Source: CAYSCS01 sp964429695 (GTDB taxonomy: Bacteria; Acidobacteriota; Aminicenantia; Aminicenantales; Aminicenantaceae). From it: 64,000 nt of DNA. The notes beneath the pieces were generated by a model. The model saw nothing but the letters and a program-made list of their open reading frames with translations, had not been told where the DNA came from and did not search any database. The position numbers and the translations under genes are program-made. Below are positions 52,258-60,304 of this stretch, in pieces; positions within the stretch are counted from its first letter, which is position 1, and every line of letters begins with the position of its first letter. The DNA is taken from positions 24,483 through 88,482 of the forward strand of contig CAYSCS010000021.1 of NCBI GenBank assembly GCA_964429695.1, in the 5' to 3' direction.

Positions 52258-54462
52258 ATGGAAGCTAAGGAAAGAATGGAAGACAAAACAAGTTCTCAAA
52301 AAGTAGAGGCAAAAAAGAAGGCACCCCGGGTCGTGGGAGCCTTCATCGTTCTTCTTATCATCCTTTTCTTTACCCTCGAATTTTTAATCCGCGAAACTCA
52401 GGAGTTTTCTCCTGCTTCTTTAACGAACATCCTCCTTTCTGGTCTGCAGATTATTGTCATCCTTCTCTTCCTCATCCTTCTTTTCGTCTTGGGAAGAAAT
52501 CTGGCAAAGCTCTACCTAGAGAGAAAGAGGAAGGTCGTGGGTGCTCAATTCAAGACAAGACTGGTCTTCTTCTTCATTGCTCTCTCCCTTATCCCCACCC
52601 TACTCCTCTTTTTCTTTGCCAGTGACCTCATCAGCAGGAACATTGAGAACTGGTTTAAAACACCGATCGACAGGATTCTTGAGGACACAAAAAGTCTCGC
52701 TGATGGTTTCTACGCCAACAACAAAGAAATCACTTACCACTATGCGCGCCAGCTTATCAAAGCCATAAAGGAACAAAACCTCATTGACCCCAGGAAGAGG
52801 TTTGAGCTCATGGAGTTCATCAGGGATAAACTGACTGAATACAGGCTGGATGAGATTGGTGTTTACTTAGAAAACGAAGAGCTTTTTGCCTATTTAAACC
52901 CAAATTTGCCTCTCCAGTATTATCGCGACTTGCACTCCAATCTAGTGAAAAGGGGTCAACTTGGTGAGAGGATAAGCAGCGTTGAGTCCATGGGAAACGG
53001 GGAGATGATTCGCCGCGGCTTTTCTTATAATTTTCCAGGAGTGGGGAATGTGCTGCTGATAACAGGAAAATTTTTACCCCAGAATTATGCCGAACGAATC
53101 TCAAACATAACTTCTTATGTCCAGAGATACCAGCAATTGAAAATTCAAAAAAATCCTGTAAAAACATTCTATCTAATGACCCTCATCTTCGTCACTCTGC
53201 TCATCATCTTCGCTGCAAGCTGGATAGGATTTCATCTTGCCAAAGGAATCACCGTCCCCATAGAGAAGCTCGCGCAGGCAACAAAGGAAGTCTCCAGGGG
53301 AAACCTGAATGTCAGGGTTGAAGACCCTGCTTCTGATGAGCTGGGGATTTTGATTGATTCCTTCAACCAGATGATATTTGATTTAAGAGAAAGCCAGAAA
53401 GATATCTCCCAGAAAACCCTGGAGCTCGAATCGAGGAAAAAATACATAGAAGCTATCCTTGAAAATATAACTACAGGTGTCATCACCCTTGATGCAAGAG
53501 GAACGTTGACCACAATTAACCCCTCTGCTGCCGAGATGCTCGGCTTGAAAGATAAGAATCTTGTGGGGAAAAATTATCGCGATGTCCTCAAGGAAGAAAA
53601 ATACGAAGAAATCTCCAAGAATATCCAAAGAAGCCTCGAGAAAAAATTCAGGCTAACCGAGAGGGAATTGAATATAAACGTGGAAAACCAAAAGAAAACA
53701 TTTGCCCTGACTATCTCGCCTTTGCTCCAGTCTAACAATGAATTTTCAGGATTAATCCTGGTTATGGATGACCTGACTCAGTTGATAAAGGCTCAAAAAA
53801 TCGCAGCTTGGAAAGAAGTGGCTCAGAGGGTAGCTCATGAAATAAAAAATCCCTTGACACCTATCCAGCTTTCAGCCGAAAGAATCCTCAAGAACATCGG
53901 CAAGCATGATAAAAACGACGGAATAATCCGCGAAGGAGCACACACCATTGTGGAAGAGGCGAAAACAATCAAATCCCTTGTGGACGAATTCTCTACTTTT
54001 GCCCGCCTGCCAAGCATTCAGCTTCAGCCTGTGGACCTGCACGAAACAATAGAACAAACCCTTTCTCTTTTCAGGGGTATTTTCTCTGAAATAGAATTCG
54101 AAGTCTCCTTTTCATCCGATGTCCCATCCCCCATCCAGATCGACCCTGAACAGATGAAAAGGGTTTACATCAACATCCTCGATAACGCCATTGAAGCCAT
54201 GAATAAGAAAGGGAAAATCATCATCAGCACTTCCTTTGACAGACAAACTCAGAGAGCAAGGATTGAAATAGCAGACTCGGGTCCTGGAATTTCGGAAAAA
54301 GATAAAGATAAGCTCTTCCTCCCTAACTTCTCTACCAAGAAGAAGGGAACCGGCCTCGGACTGGCCATCGTCGCCCAGATAATCAATGAACACAACGGCT
54401 CCATAGAGGTCCAAAATAATAGACCTCAGGGCGCTAAATTCATCATTCATCTCCCTGTCTGA
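52258..54462 (+). CDS. NtrY-like sensor histidine kinase
   Basis: A 734-residue membrane kinase. N-terminal hydrophobic segments (about 24-44, 60-80 and 95-120) and a fourth (about 302-322) frame a periplasmic sensing region. Then come HAMP (about 320-375), PAS (about 395-500, ILENITTGVITLDARGTLTT), and HisKA with AHEIKNPLTPIQLSAERI containing the phospho-His. HATPase boxes follow: NILDNAIEAMNKKG, ADSGPGISEKDKDKLF, KKGTGLGLAIV. This domain order is that of NtrY. It ends two bases before the response regulator gene, giving a standard two-component pair. Confidence 0.92.
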   Translation: MEAKERMEDKTSSQKVEAKKKAPRVVGAFIVLLIILFFTLEFLIRETQEFSPASLTNILLSGLQIIVILLFLILLFVLGRNLAKLYLERKRKVVGAQFKTRLVFFFIALSLIPTLLLFFFASDLISRNIENWFKTPIDRILEDTKSLADGFYANNKEITYHYARQLIKAIKEQNLIDPRKRFELMEFIRDKLTEYRLDEIGVYLENEELFAYLNPNLPLQYYRDLHSNLVKRGQLGERISSVESMGNGEMIRRGFSYNFPGVGNVLLITGKFLPQNYAERISNITSYVQRYQQLKIQKNPVKTFYLMTLIFVTLLIIFAASWIGFHLAKGITVPIEKLAQATKEVSRGNLNVRVEDPASDELGILIDSFNQMIFDLRESQKDISQKTLELESRKKYIEAILENITTGVITLDARGTLTTINPSAAEMLGLKDKNLVGKNYRDVLKEEKYEEISKNIQRSLEKKFRLTERELNINVENQKKTFALTISPLLQSNNEFSGLILVMDDLTQLIKAQKIAAWKEVAQRVAHEIKNPLTPIQLSAERILKNIGKHDKNDGIIREGAHTIVEEAKTIKSLVDEFSTFARLPSIQLQPVDLHETIEQTLSLFRGIFSEIEFEVSFSSDVPSPIQIDPEQMKRVYINILDNAIEAMNKKGKIIISTSFDRQTQRARIEIADSGPGISEKDKDKLFLPNFSTKKKGTGLGLAIVAQIINEHNGSIEVQNNRPQGAKFIIHLPV

Positions 54463-54464
54463 GT

Positions 54465-55820
54465 ATGGAAAAAATACTTGTCATTGACGACGAATCAGGC
54501 ATAAGAACCTCGCTGAAAGGTATCCTCGAAGATGAAGGCTTTGAAGTAAAAACTTGTGAGAGCGGCGAGGAATGTCTGAGCCTGCTCAAGGCAGAAAATT
54601 TTGACCTCATCCTCCTCGATATCTGGCTTCCCAACATGAGCGGCATTGAAGTGCTGAAGAAAATAAAAACGATGGAAGAAAACCCCCAGGTGGTGATGAT
54701 TACGGGACATGGTTCCATAGAGACGGCCGTTAAGGCAACAAAACTCGGGGCGTACGATTTCTTAGAAAAGCCTCTTTCTCTGGAGAAGGTGGTCCTCACG
54801 GTAAAAAACGCACTGAAGCAAAAAAGGCTCGAGGAAGAAAACATTCAGCTTCGCGAAAAGATAACCGCCCGATACCATCTCATCGGAGAAAGCCCCTCCA
54901 TCCAGAAGTTACGTGAAGAGATAAAAAGGGCAGCTCCTACCAACGGGCGAGTTTTGATTTATGGTGAAAACGGCACTGGTAAGGACCTCATCGCCCGCCT
55001 CATCCATCAGCAAAGCGCAAGGAAGAATAAGAAATTCGTGCAAATAAACTCTGCCGCAATCCCTGATGAGCTAATCGAAAGCGAGCTTTTCGGCTATGTG
55101 AAAGGGGCCTTCCCCCACGCTGATAAAGATAAGAAAGGAAAGCTTCTCCTTGCAGACGGTGGCACCCTTTTCCTCGACGAAATAGGCGACATGAGCCTCA
55201 AGACCCAGGCAAAGCTTGTCAGAGTAATCGAAGAACAGTCGTTCGAACCACTCGGTTCTCATGAGTCAATCTCAGTAAACATTCGCCTTATTGGAGCCAC
55301 CAACAAAAACCTAAGACAGCTCATCGCCCGAGGTCAGTTCAGAGAAGACCTGTTTTTCAAGCTGAATGTGATTCCCCTTGTTATCCCGCCCCTAAGGGAA
55401 AGGAAGGAGGATATCCCTCTCCTTATCAGCCACTTCTTGAATCATTTTTCCGCTGAGTACGGAAAGAAACCAAAGACAATGAGTAAGGAGGCGCTCCAGG
55501 CTTTCCTCAATTATTCCTGGCCTGGAAACGTGAGCGAACTCATCAATGTCATCGAAAGGTTTGTCATCATGGTTCCTGATGAAGAAATCAAGGCCTCGCA
55601 TCTCTCGCTTCTTGTGGAACCAAGGGAATTCCAGTATTCGATAGAAAATAACCACGATCTTTCTCTTCAAAAGGCAAAAGAGAAGTTCGAGAAAGAATTT
55701 ATCCATAGGACACTCCTTAAAAACCTCTGGGATATAAGAAAGTCTGCCTCAGAGCTTGAGATTTCTGAGGAAATCCTCAAGGAGAAAATTAAACACCTGG
55801 GAATAACCTTCCTTAGATAA
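54465..55820 (+). CDS. NtrC-family response regulator with defective GAFTGA loop
   Basis: A 451-residue regulator, NtrX-like. The receiver domain (1-120) has DD (9-10), the phospho-acceptor Asp in LILLDIWLPNMSG and a normal Lys near 100. The AAA+ domain has Walker A GENGTGKD and Walker B LFLDEIGDM, but the sigma-54-contacting loop reads KGAFPHA (about 213-219) instead of GAFTGA, and the sensor-II motif GNVREL is GNVSEL (Ser357 for Arg). A C-terminal region with weak Fis-like helices ends GITFLR. It may thus bind DNA and respond to phosphorylation without activating sigma-54, as reported for some NtrX/NtrC proteins. Directly downstream of its kinase. Confidence 0.9.
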   Translation: MEKILVIDDESGIRTSLKGILEDEGFEVKTCESGEECLSLLKAENFDLILLDIWLPNMSGIEVLKKIKTMEENPQVVMITGHGSIETAVKATKLGAYDFLEKPLSLEKVVLTVKNALKQKRLEEENIQLREKITARYHLIGESPSIQKLREEIKRAAPTNGRVLIYGENGTGKDLIARLIHQQSARKNKKFVQINSAAIPDELIESELFGYVKGAFPHADKDKKGKLLLADGGTLFLDEIGDMSLKTQAKLVRVIEEQSFEPLGSHESISVNIRLIGATNKNLRQLIARGQFREDLFFKLNVIPLVIPPLRERKEDIPLLISHFLNHFSAEYGKKPKTMSKEALQAFLNYSWPGNVSELINVIERFVIMVPDEEIKASHLSLLVEPREFQYSIENNHDLSLQKAKEKFEKEFIHRTLLKNLWDIRKSASELEISEEILKEKIKHLGITFLR

Positions 55821-55971
55821 ACCAAATTTCATTCCTTTCTTGGAGCCACCTCTCACCACCCCAGAACCCCAAGAAAGAAACTTTTCAACGTTTAGTCACT
55901 CCTACCTTTATTTCAGGTTTTTTGAGTTTAATTCTCATAATTCACATTTTTTTTCTACCTAAATTAAAACT

Positions 55972-56510
55972 CCCCGGACTAAAGCCCGAGGTTCTAGCCC
56001 TGTGGCATACTCTGACTATGGGTTGCCTCTCTGCTGGCAAATGTACTTCTTTCCTACTTCTTCATCTACTTTTCCTACCCTCTCGACAAATTACCCATCT
56101 GCCCTAAAGCTCTCCCCCCATAAGAATCCTTCCCTCACCGGAAATTCTTTCCTCAGCACCCGACTCATGCCACCCTTGAATATCCTCACCACCTCGGCCA
56201 CCCTGATATGGGTGGCAACTCCACCACAAGATGAGCATGAGCACCTTGTCTACTCATCTCGCCAATCCACTACCCGTTCATTTTATACGCCTCGGAGATG
56301 AGCCTTTTGAGCCCGATGGCTATTTTGCCTTGGCTAACCCGTCTTCGATATTTTGGAATCCATACCAGATGATATTTCAGTCTGTGCTTTGGAGGAGATC
56401 CTCTGGTGTATCTCACCATAGCCAGATTATGCCGGATTTTCCTCCACTTCGCCTGCCAGAGCTAGCTCTGCTCCGGGTGCCATTCATCCCTAGGTTAAAG
56501 CCTGGGGTTT
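55972..56510 (-). mobile_element. eroded IS200-type insertion sequence
   Basis: Both ends carry the subterminal hairpins typical of IS200/IS605 elements: CCCCGGACTAAAGCCCGAGG (55972-55991) at the right end and CCTAGGTTAAAGCCTGGGG (56491-56509) at the left. Between them lies only a decayed tnpA on the minus strand; no tnpB or guide-RNA segment was seen. The element is surely immobile on its own. Confidence 0.7.
56016..56419 (-). pseudogene. IS200-type Y1 transposase (tnpA) pseudogene
   Basis: From ATG 56419 the minus strand reads HRLKYHLVWIPKYRRRVSQG, then an amber (56270-56272), then the HUH-type HAHLVVELPP. The sequence continues in another frame as VAEVVRIFKGGMSRVLRKEF, FLWGESFRADG, an ochre (56101-56103) where Tyr is expected, and FVERVGKVDEEVGKKYICQQ with the catalytic Tyr. 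These blocks in this order identify a TnpA Y1 transposase of about 134 codons, broken by at least two stops and one frameshift. Confidence 0.75.
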
Positions 56511-56821
56511 ACTGGCTTTTTCTATTTAAGAAAAGCCGAAACATGTCAAGCGCCAGGGGGAAAGACCTGCCTTAAGCCCAACAAATGGAGGCGGAGAGGA
56601 AGTGTTTAAGCTAGCTAGTTCTACCTTCTTCCTCTCTCAATTTTCAGCATGCAATAAAAGTAAAAATCAGGGAGACCTCCTATCTGAAACTCATTCCTCT
56701 CGCTGAGGAATTTTTCCTGAGGGGCTAGTTCTAAGCCTTCACATTCTAAGCTCAAACTCACTTTTAAAATTTACATCCTTGGGAAAACTCTTTGCCTGTA
56801 GACCGTAGCGAAGGGGATTGA

Positions 56822-56827
56822 TATAAT
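56822..56827 (+). promoter_or_regulatory. possible -10 element before the AGCS symporter
   Basis: A perfect TATAAT stands about 20-30 bases before the GTG/ATG starts of the symporter. No well-spaced -35 was found. Confidence 0.35.
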
Positions 56828-56846
56828 AGAGAAAATTTTTTACAGA

Positions 56847-58202
56847 GTGGGCGAAATGGAAGAACAAATTGCTCGATTCATAACCAGCATCCGTGATTTC
56901 ATCTGGGGTCCTCCTTTGATTGTGCTCCTTGTGGGCACAGGAATCTTTCTCACCATTCGCTTGAAAGGACTCCAGTTGAGGGGTCTTTTCTACTCTCTTT
57001 ACCTTGCCCTTATAAGAAGGAAAGAGGATGATAAGGAAGCAGGAGACATCTCCCATTTCCAAGCGCTCATGACAGCCCTGGCGGCAACAGTGGGAACAGG
57101 AAACATAGCAGGTGTTGCGACTGCCATCGCTTCCGGAGGCCCTGGTGCCCTTTTCTGGATGTGGATAACGGGTCTTTTCGGAATGGCAACCAAGTATTCT
57201 GAGGCTGTACTGGCCATAAAATACAGAGAAAAAGACAGATTCGGTACTATGTGCGGAGGACCGATGTACTACATCTCCAAGGGGCTCGGATGGAAATGGC
57301 TCGGGGTTCTTTTTGCTATCTTCGCCTCGATTGCTGCCTTTGGTATCGGAAACATGGTCCAATCCAACTCTGTTGCCGACGCAGTCGAGACTTCTTTTGG
57401 AATCCCTCACTGGATAACAGGGATTGTGCTTGCCTTTTTCACGGCATTAGTCGTCCTGGGCGGAATAAAAAGCATAGCGCGGGTTACTCAGTATCTTGTC
57501 CCCTTCATGATTGTCATCTATGTGCTGGGTGCGACGCTGATTCTCCTTCTCCATATCACAAGGATTCCCCTGATTTTTGTCATGATCTTGAAGTCTGCCT
57601 TCACTCCCACAGCCGCCGCAGGTGGTTTCCTCGGCGCCACTGTCATGCAGACTATGCGTATGGGAGTAGCAAGGGGCATCTTCTCCAATGAATCAGGGCT
57701 CGGCTCCTCCCCAATCGCTGCTGCCGCTGCCAAGACTCCAAATCCTGTCAAACAGGCGCTGGTCTCTATGACCCAGACTTTTATTGATACCCTGGTCGTC
57801 TGCACCATGACGGGGCTTGTGCTTCTTTCGAGCGGGCTGTGGACCTCTGGAAAAACCGGTGCCGAACTCACTGCTCTGGCTTTTAACAAATCGCTTCCGG
57901 GTGGTGCGGGTCAATTCATAGTCACCTCTGGACTCATCCTCTTTGCCTACTCAACGGTTCTTGGCTGGTGTTACTACGGAGAGAAATCGGTAGAGTACCT
58001 TTTTTCAGAAAGGGCTGTTAAAATTTATCGTATCATCTTTGTCATCCTGGTTCTCGTGGGCACTCTCCTTGAACTTGAAACAGTCTGGACTTTTGCTGAT
58101 ATGATGAACGGGTTGATGGCTTTCCCCAATCTTGTGGGGTTGATAGGGTTGAGCGCGATAATAGCCCATGAAACGAATAAATATTTCTATAAAAAGACTT
58201 GA
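56847..58202 (+). CDS. sodium:alanine/glycine symporter (AGCS family)
   Basis: A 451-residue inner-membrane symporter with about 11 hydrophobic segments. Family blocks are FQALMTALAATVGTGNIAGVA (the classical signature, about 71-91), ALFWMWITGLFGMATKYSEA, MCGGPMYYISKGLGWKWLG and GIFSNESGLGSSPIAAAAAK. These match AgcS/AlsT-type proteins that take up alanine or glycine with sodium. The start may be GTG 56847 or ATG 56856; both lack a strong ribosome-binding site. It stands alone between the IS200 fossil and recO. Confidence 0.94.
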   Translation: MGEMEEQIARFITSIRDFIWGPPLIVLLVGTGIFLTIRLKGLQLRGLFYSLYLALIRRKEDDKEAGDISHFQALMTALAATVGTGNIAGVATAIASGGPGALFWMWITGLFGMATKYSEAVLAIKYREKDRFGTMCGGPMYYISKGLGWKWLGVLFAIFASIAAFGIGNMVQSNSVADAVETSFGIPHWITGIVLAFFTALVVLGGIKSIARVTQYLVPFMIVIYVLGATLILLLHITRIPLIFVMILKSAFTPTAAAGGFLGATVMQTMRMGVARGIFSNESGLGSSPIAAAAAKTPNPVKQALVSMTQTFIDTLVVCTMTGLVLLSSGLWTSGKTGAELTALAFNKSLPGGAGQFIVTSGLILFAYSTVLGWCYYGEKSVEYLFSERAVKIYRIIFVILVLVGTLLELETVWTFADMMNGLMAFPNLVGLIGLSAIIAHETNKYFYKKT

Positions 58203-58275
58203 GGAAATGGACGAAGCTTAAGGGTAGTTTTTTGCGGAGTGTGTATTTTTCCTGAAATCCTGTGGAGAGCCCCTC

Positions 58276-59004
58276 ATGCCTCTTGAACAATCTGAAGCCA
58301 TAGTACTTCGAAACTTCAATGTTGGTGAACAGGATAAAATAGTGGTTTTTTTCTCCCGCGATAAGGGGGTGCTCAGAGGAATCGCCAAGGGTGCCAGAAA
58401 ATTCGGAAACCGGTTCGGAAGCAGCCTGGAACCGATGTCTGTGGTGAAGATTTTTTATTATGAAAAGGAAAGAAAGGAACTGGTCACGGTGCGTAACTGT
58501 GACCTTCTGGATTCTTTCTTCGAGATCCAGAAAGAGCCTAGGATTGCCTTCATTCTGAGCTATTTTGCCGAAATAATAGAGGAATTTTTGCCCCTGAGAG
58601 CCAAAGAAGACATTCTCTTCCGCCTCCTACACTCCACGCTCAAGGCATTGAGAAAAGGAGGAGATGCATCCTTTCTCACCCGTTATTTTGAAGCCTGGTT
58701 CCTTAAGATAAATGGTGTCCTCCCCAGTTTAAAAAGATGTAAGAAATGTAAGAAAGAAATAAGCAAAGGAGGGTGGCTTTCTCCAAAGAGAGATGGAGCA
58801 TACTGCGAAAGTTGTGCGGAATCGAAGAAAGAAGAAATAAACCCCGCCATGGGTCGCTTCTTGGACTGGACTTTTAAGAATCCACCTTCAGGAGAAAGAA
58901 GTGTCCCGTTCTTGGAAGAAGAGCTTGAGGGCATCAGGAAAATCCTTCAATCCATCCTCATCTACCATCTCGAAAGAGAGCCGAAAACACTCCATTATCT
59001 TTGA
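58276..59004 (+). CDS. recO: DNA repair protein RecO
   Basis: A 242-residue recombination mediator that loads RecA onto SSB-coated DNA with RecR. The N-terminal OB fold (SEAIVLRNFNVGEQDKIVVF and LEPMSVVKIFYYEKERKELV) is followed by a helical domain and a C-terminal zinc finger, CKKCKKEI...CESC. All four zinc cysteines are present. Length fits. ATG 58276 lies 74 bases after the AGCS symporter. Confidence 0.92.
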   Translation: MPLEQSEAIVLRNFNVGEQDKIVVFFSRDKGVLRGIAKGARKFGNRFGSSLEPMSVVKIFYYEKERKELVTVRNCDLLDSFFEIQKEPRIAFILSYFAEIIEEFLPLRAKEDILFRLLHSTLKALRKGGDASFLTRYFEAWFLKINGVLPSLKRCKKCKKEISKGGWLSPKRDGAYCESCAESKKEEINPAMGRFLDWTFKNPPSGERSVPFLEEELEGIRKILQSILIYHLEREPKTLHYL

Positions 59005-59431
59005 GCCACAATAAGAGCAAAATTTCTTCTCTTCATAGAAAAGGTTCTTACTCAAATTAGTTAGCAAAAACTCATAGAGGAAAGAGGAAAGAAAAACATA
59101 TCTTCTTTTAATTTTGAGGGTTAAGATTAAGAAGAGCACAAAAGAGTTTATCTTTCATTCTCCAATTCATGTCGCAGCTCTTAATCCTGGGTCTCCTCAA
59201 TGATATCTCTAAATTATTTGTGCGAAGATTAACTTTTTTATAAACTTATCTGGATGTGAACCATAGAAAATAATTAAGAAGATGTTTGACTCATTGAGAT
59301 TTGACTCCTTCATCCATCACACCGTGGATTAAAATCTCAGAAGTTGTGAGGGAGGTTATGAAGGTTGATTTTTCGGGCAAAAATATTAAACTATACTTCT
59401 TCCAGAGTTATTTCCAGAAAAAGGAGAAGCC
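59005..59431. other. AT-rich intergenic region
   Basis: No gene or RNA recognised. A ribosome-binding site AAGGAG (about 59419) precedes the next ATG, and a -10-like TATACT lies near 59391-59396. Confidence 0.4.
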
Positions 59432-59941
59432 ATGAATCAATGCAAAGTCTGTGGAAAAAATATCGAGCCTCAGAGCCCTCATTTCATTCTCGCCTTCAAC
59501 AAAAAGGGAATGGTAGAAGGAGAATTAAAAATCATTTCTTCTGAAGAAGCAGCAGTAGTCTGTGAAGACTGCGGGGAGGAAGGACTCCGCCACGTCCTCT
59601 GGAATCTCAAACTCATCCATGACTCAGATACAGAGCTTGAGAAGAAAATGAGACTCATTGAGGAAAGAGTAAAAATCGAAGATTTGATGAAAGAGTACGG
59701 GATTTCAGGGGAAAAAGTGGGAGTAAATAATCAATATCTTGCAAGATGCCCCTTCCATAATCAGGAAAACTCGTTCCTAATCGACTTGAATAAAAATGAA
59801 TACTTCTGCTTCTGCGAAGGACTACAGGGTGATGTGATAAGCTTTATAATCAATTATGCAAGGGACATAGACCATAAACACATGACTCTAAAACAGGCGG
59901 TAGACTTTTTGCTCGATAAGTTTGCACCTGCTGAAAGGTAA
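59432..59941 (+). CDS. CHC2 (DnaG-type) zinc-finger protein
   Basis: A 169-residue protein. Residues 1-48 contain CKVCGKN and CEDCG, a zinc ribbon. Residues about 75-165 match the primase zinc-binding domain: RVKIEDLMKEYGI, ARCPFHNQENSFLIDLNKNE, YFCFCEG, GDVISFI, LKQAVDFLLDKF. The C-x2-H...C-x-C pattern (the last pair spaced C-F-C) fits the CHC2 domain that in DnaG recognises initiation sequences. The catalytic TOPRIM and helicase-binding parts are absent. Stand-alone CHC2 proteins occur on phages and plasmids and occasionally in chromosomes; no other replication or mobile gene is adjacent. Function unknown. Confidence 0.8.
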   Translation: MNQCKVCGKNIEPQSPHFILAFNKKGMVEGELKIISSEEAAVVCEDCGEEGLRHVLWNLKLIHDSDTELEKKMRLIEERVKIEDLMKEYGISGEKVGVNNQYLARCPFHNQENSFLIDLNKNEYFCFCEGLQGDVISFIINYARDIDHKHMTLKQAVDFLLDKFAPAER

Positions 59942-60304
59942 GAATAAATATCTAGTATCTTTATAGATTATATAAGAATAATAGATTAGAGGGATATATG
60001 TAAATTAATTTATGAATTCTCTATCAAAGAGGTCGTATTTTTAAAAACGCTTAAAAATTTCATTGATTAACGATAAACTCCGTTACCCGCAAGTGAGAGC
60101 CGAAAACAACAGAGACAGGGGTTCGAAAATAAAGCAATTCTCTCCCTTTAGGTCAATCTTTAATTTAAAAGACAAAGAAGCCGTCTCTTTTGATAGAAGG
60201 TTCCTTCAAGAATGATTCTTGACGCTCTTAAAAACCAAGAATATGAAAATCATTTATTTCTAAGAAAATCAAAAAATGCAAAGCTTAAAAGGAGGAAAAA
60301 CCAG
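59942..60304. other. intergenic region upstream of the S46 peptidase
   Basis: No gene recognised. The open frame from ATG 60212 is the unspliced upstream extension of the peptidase gene and is unlikely to be translated, because the strong AAAGGAGG site precedes ATG 60305. No clear promoter found. Confidence 0.4.

Noticed and set aside
56750..56830. Possible glycine riboswitch before the AGCS symporter
   Set aside because: Only a few loosely similar bases; the conserved core and paired stems of the glycine aptamer were not found.
60100..60140. GGTTCGAAAAT as a tRNA T-loop
   Set aside because: No acceptor stem, D-loop or anticodon arm can be built around it.
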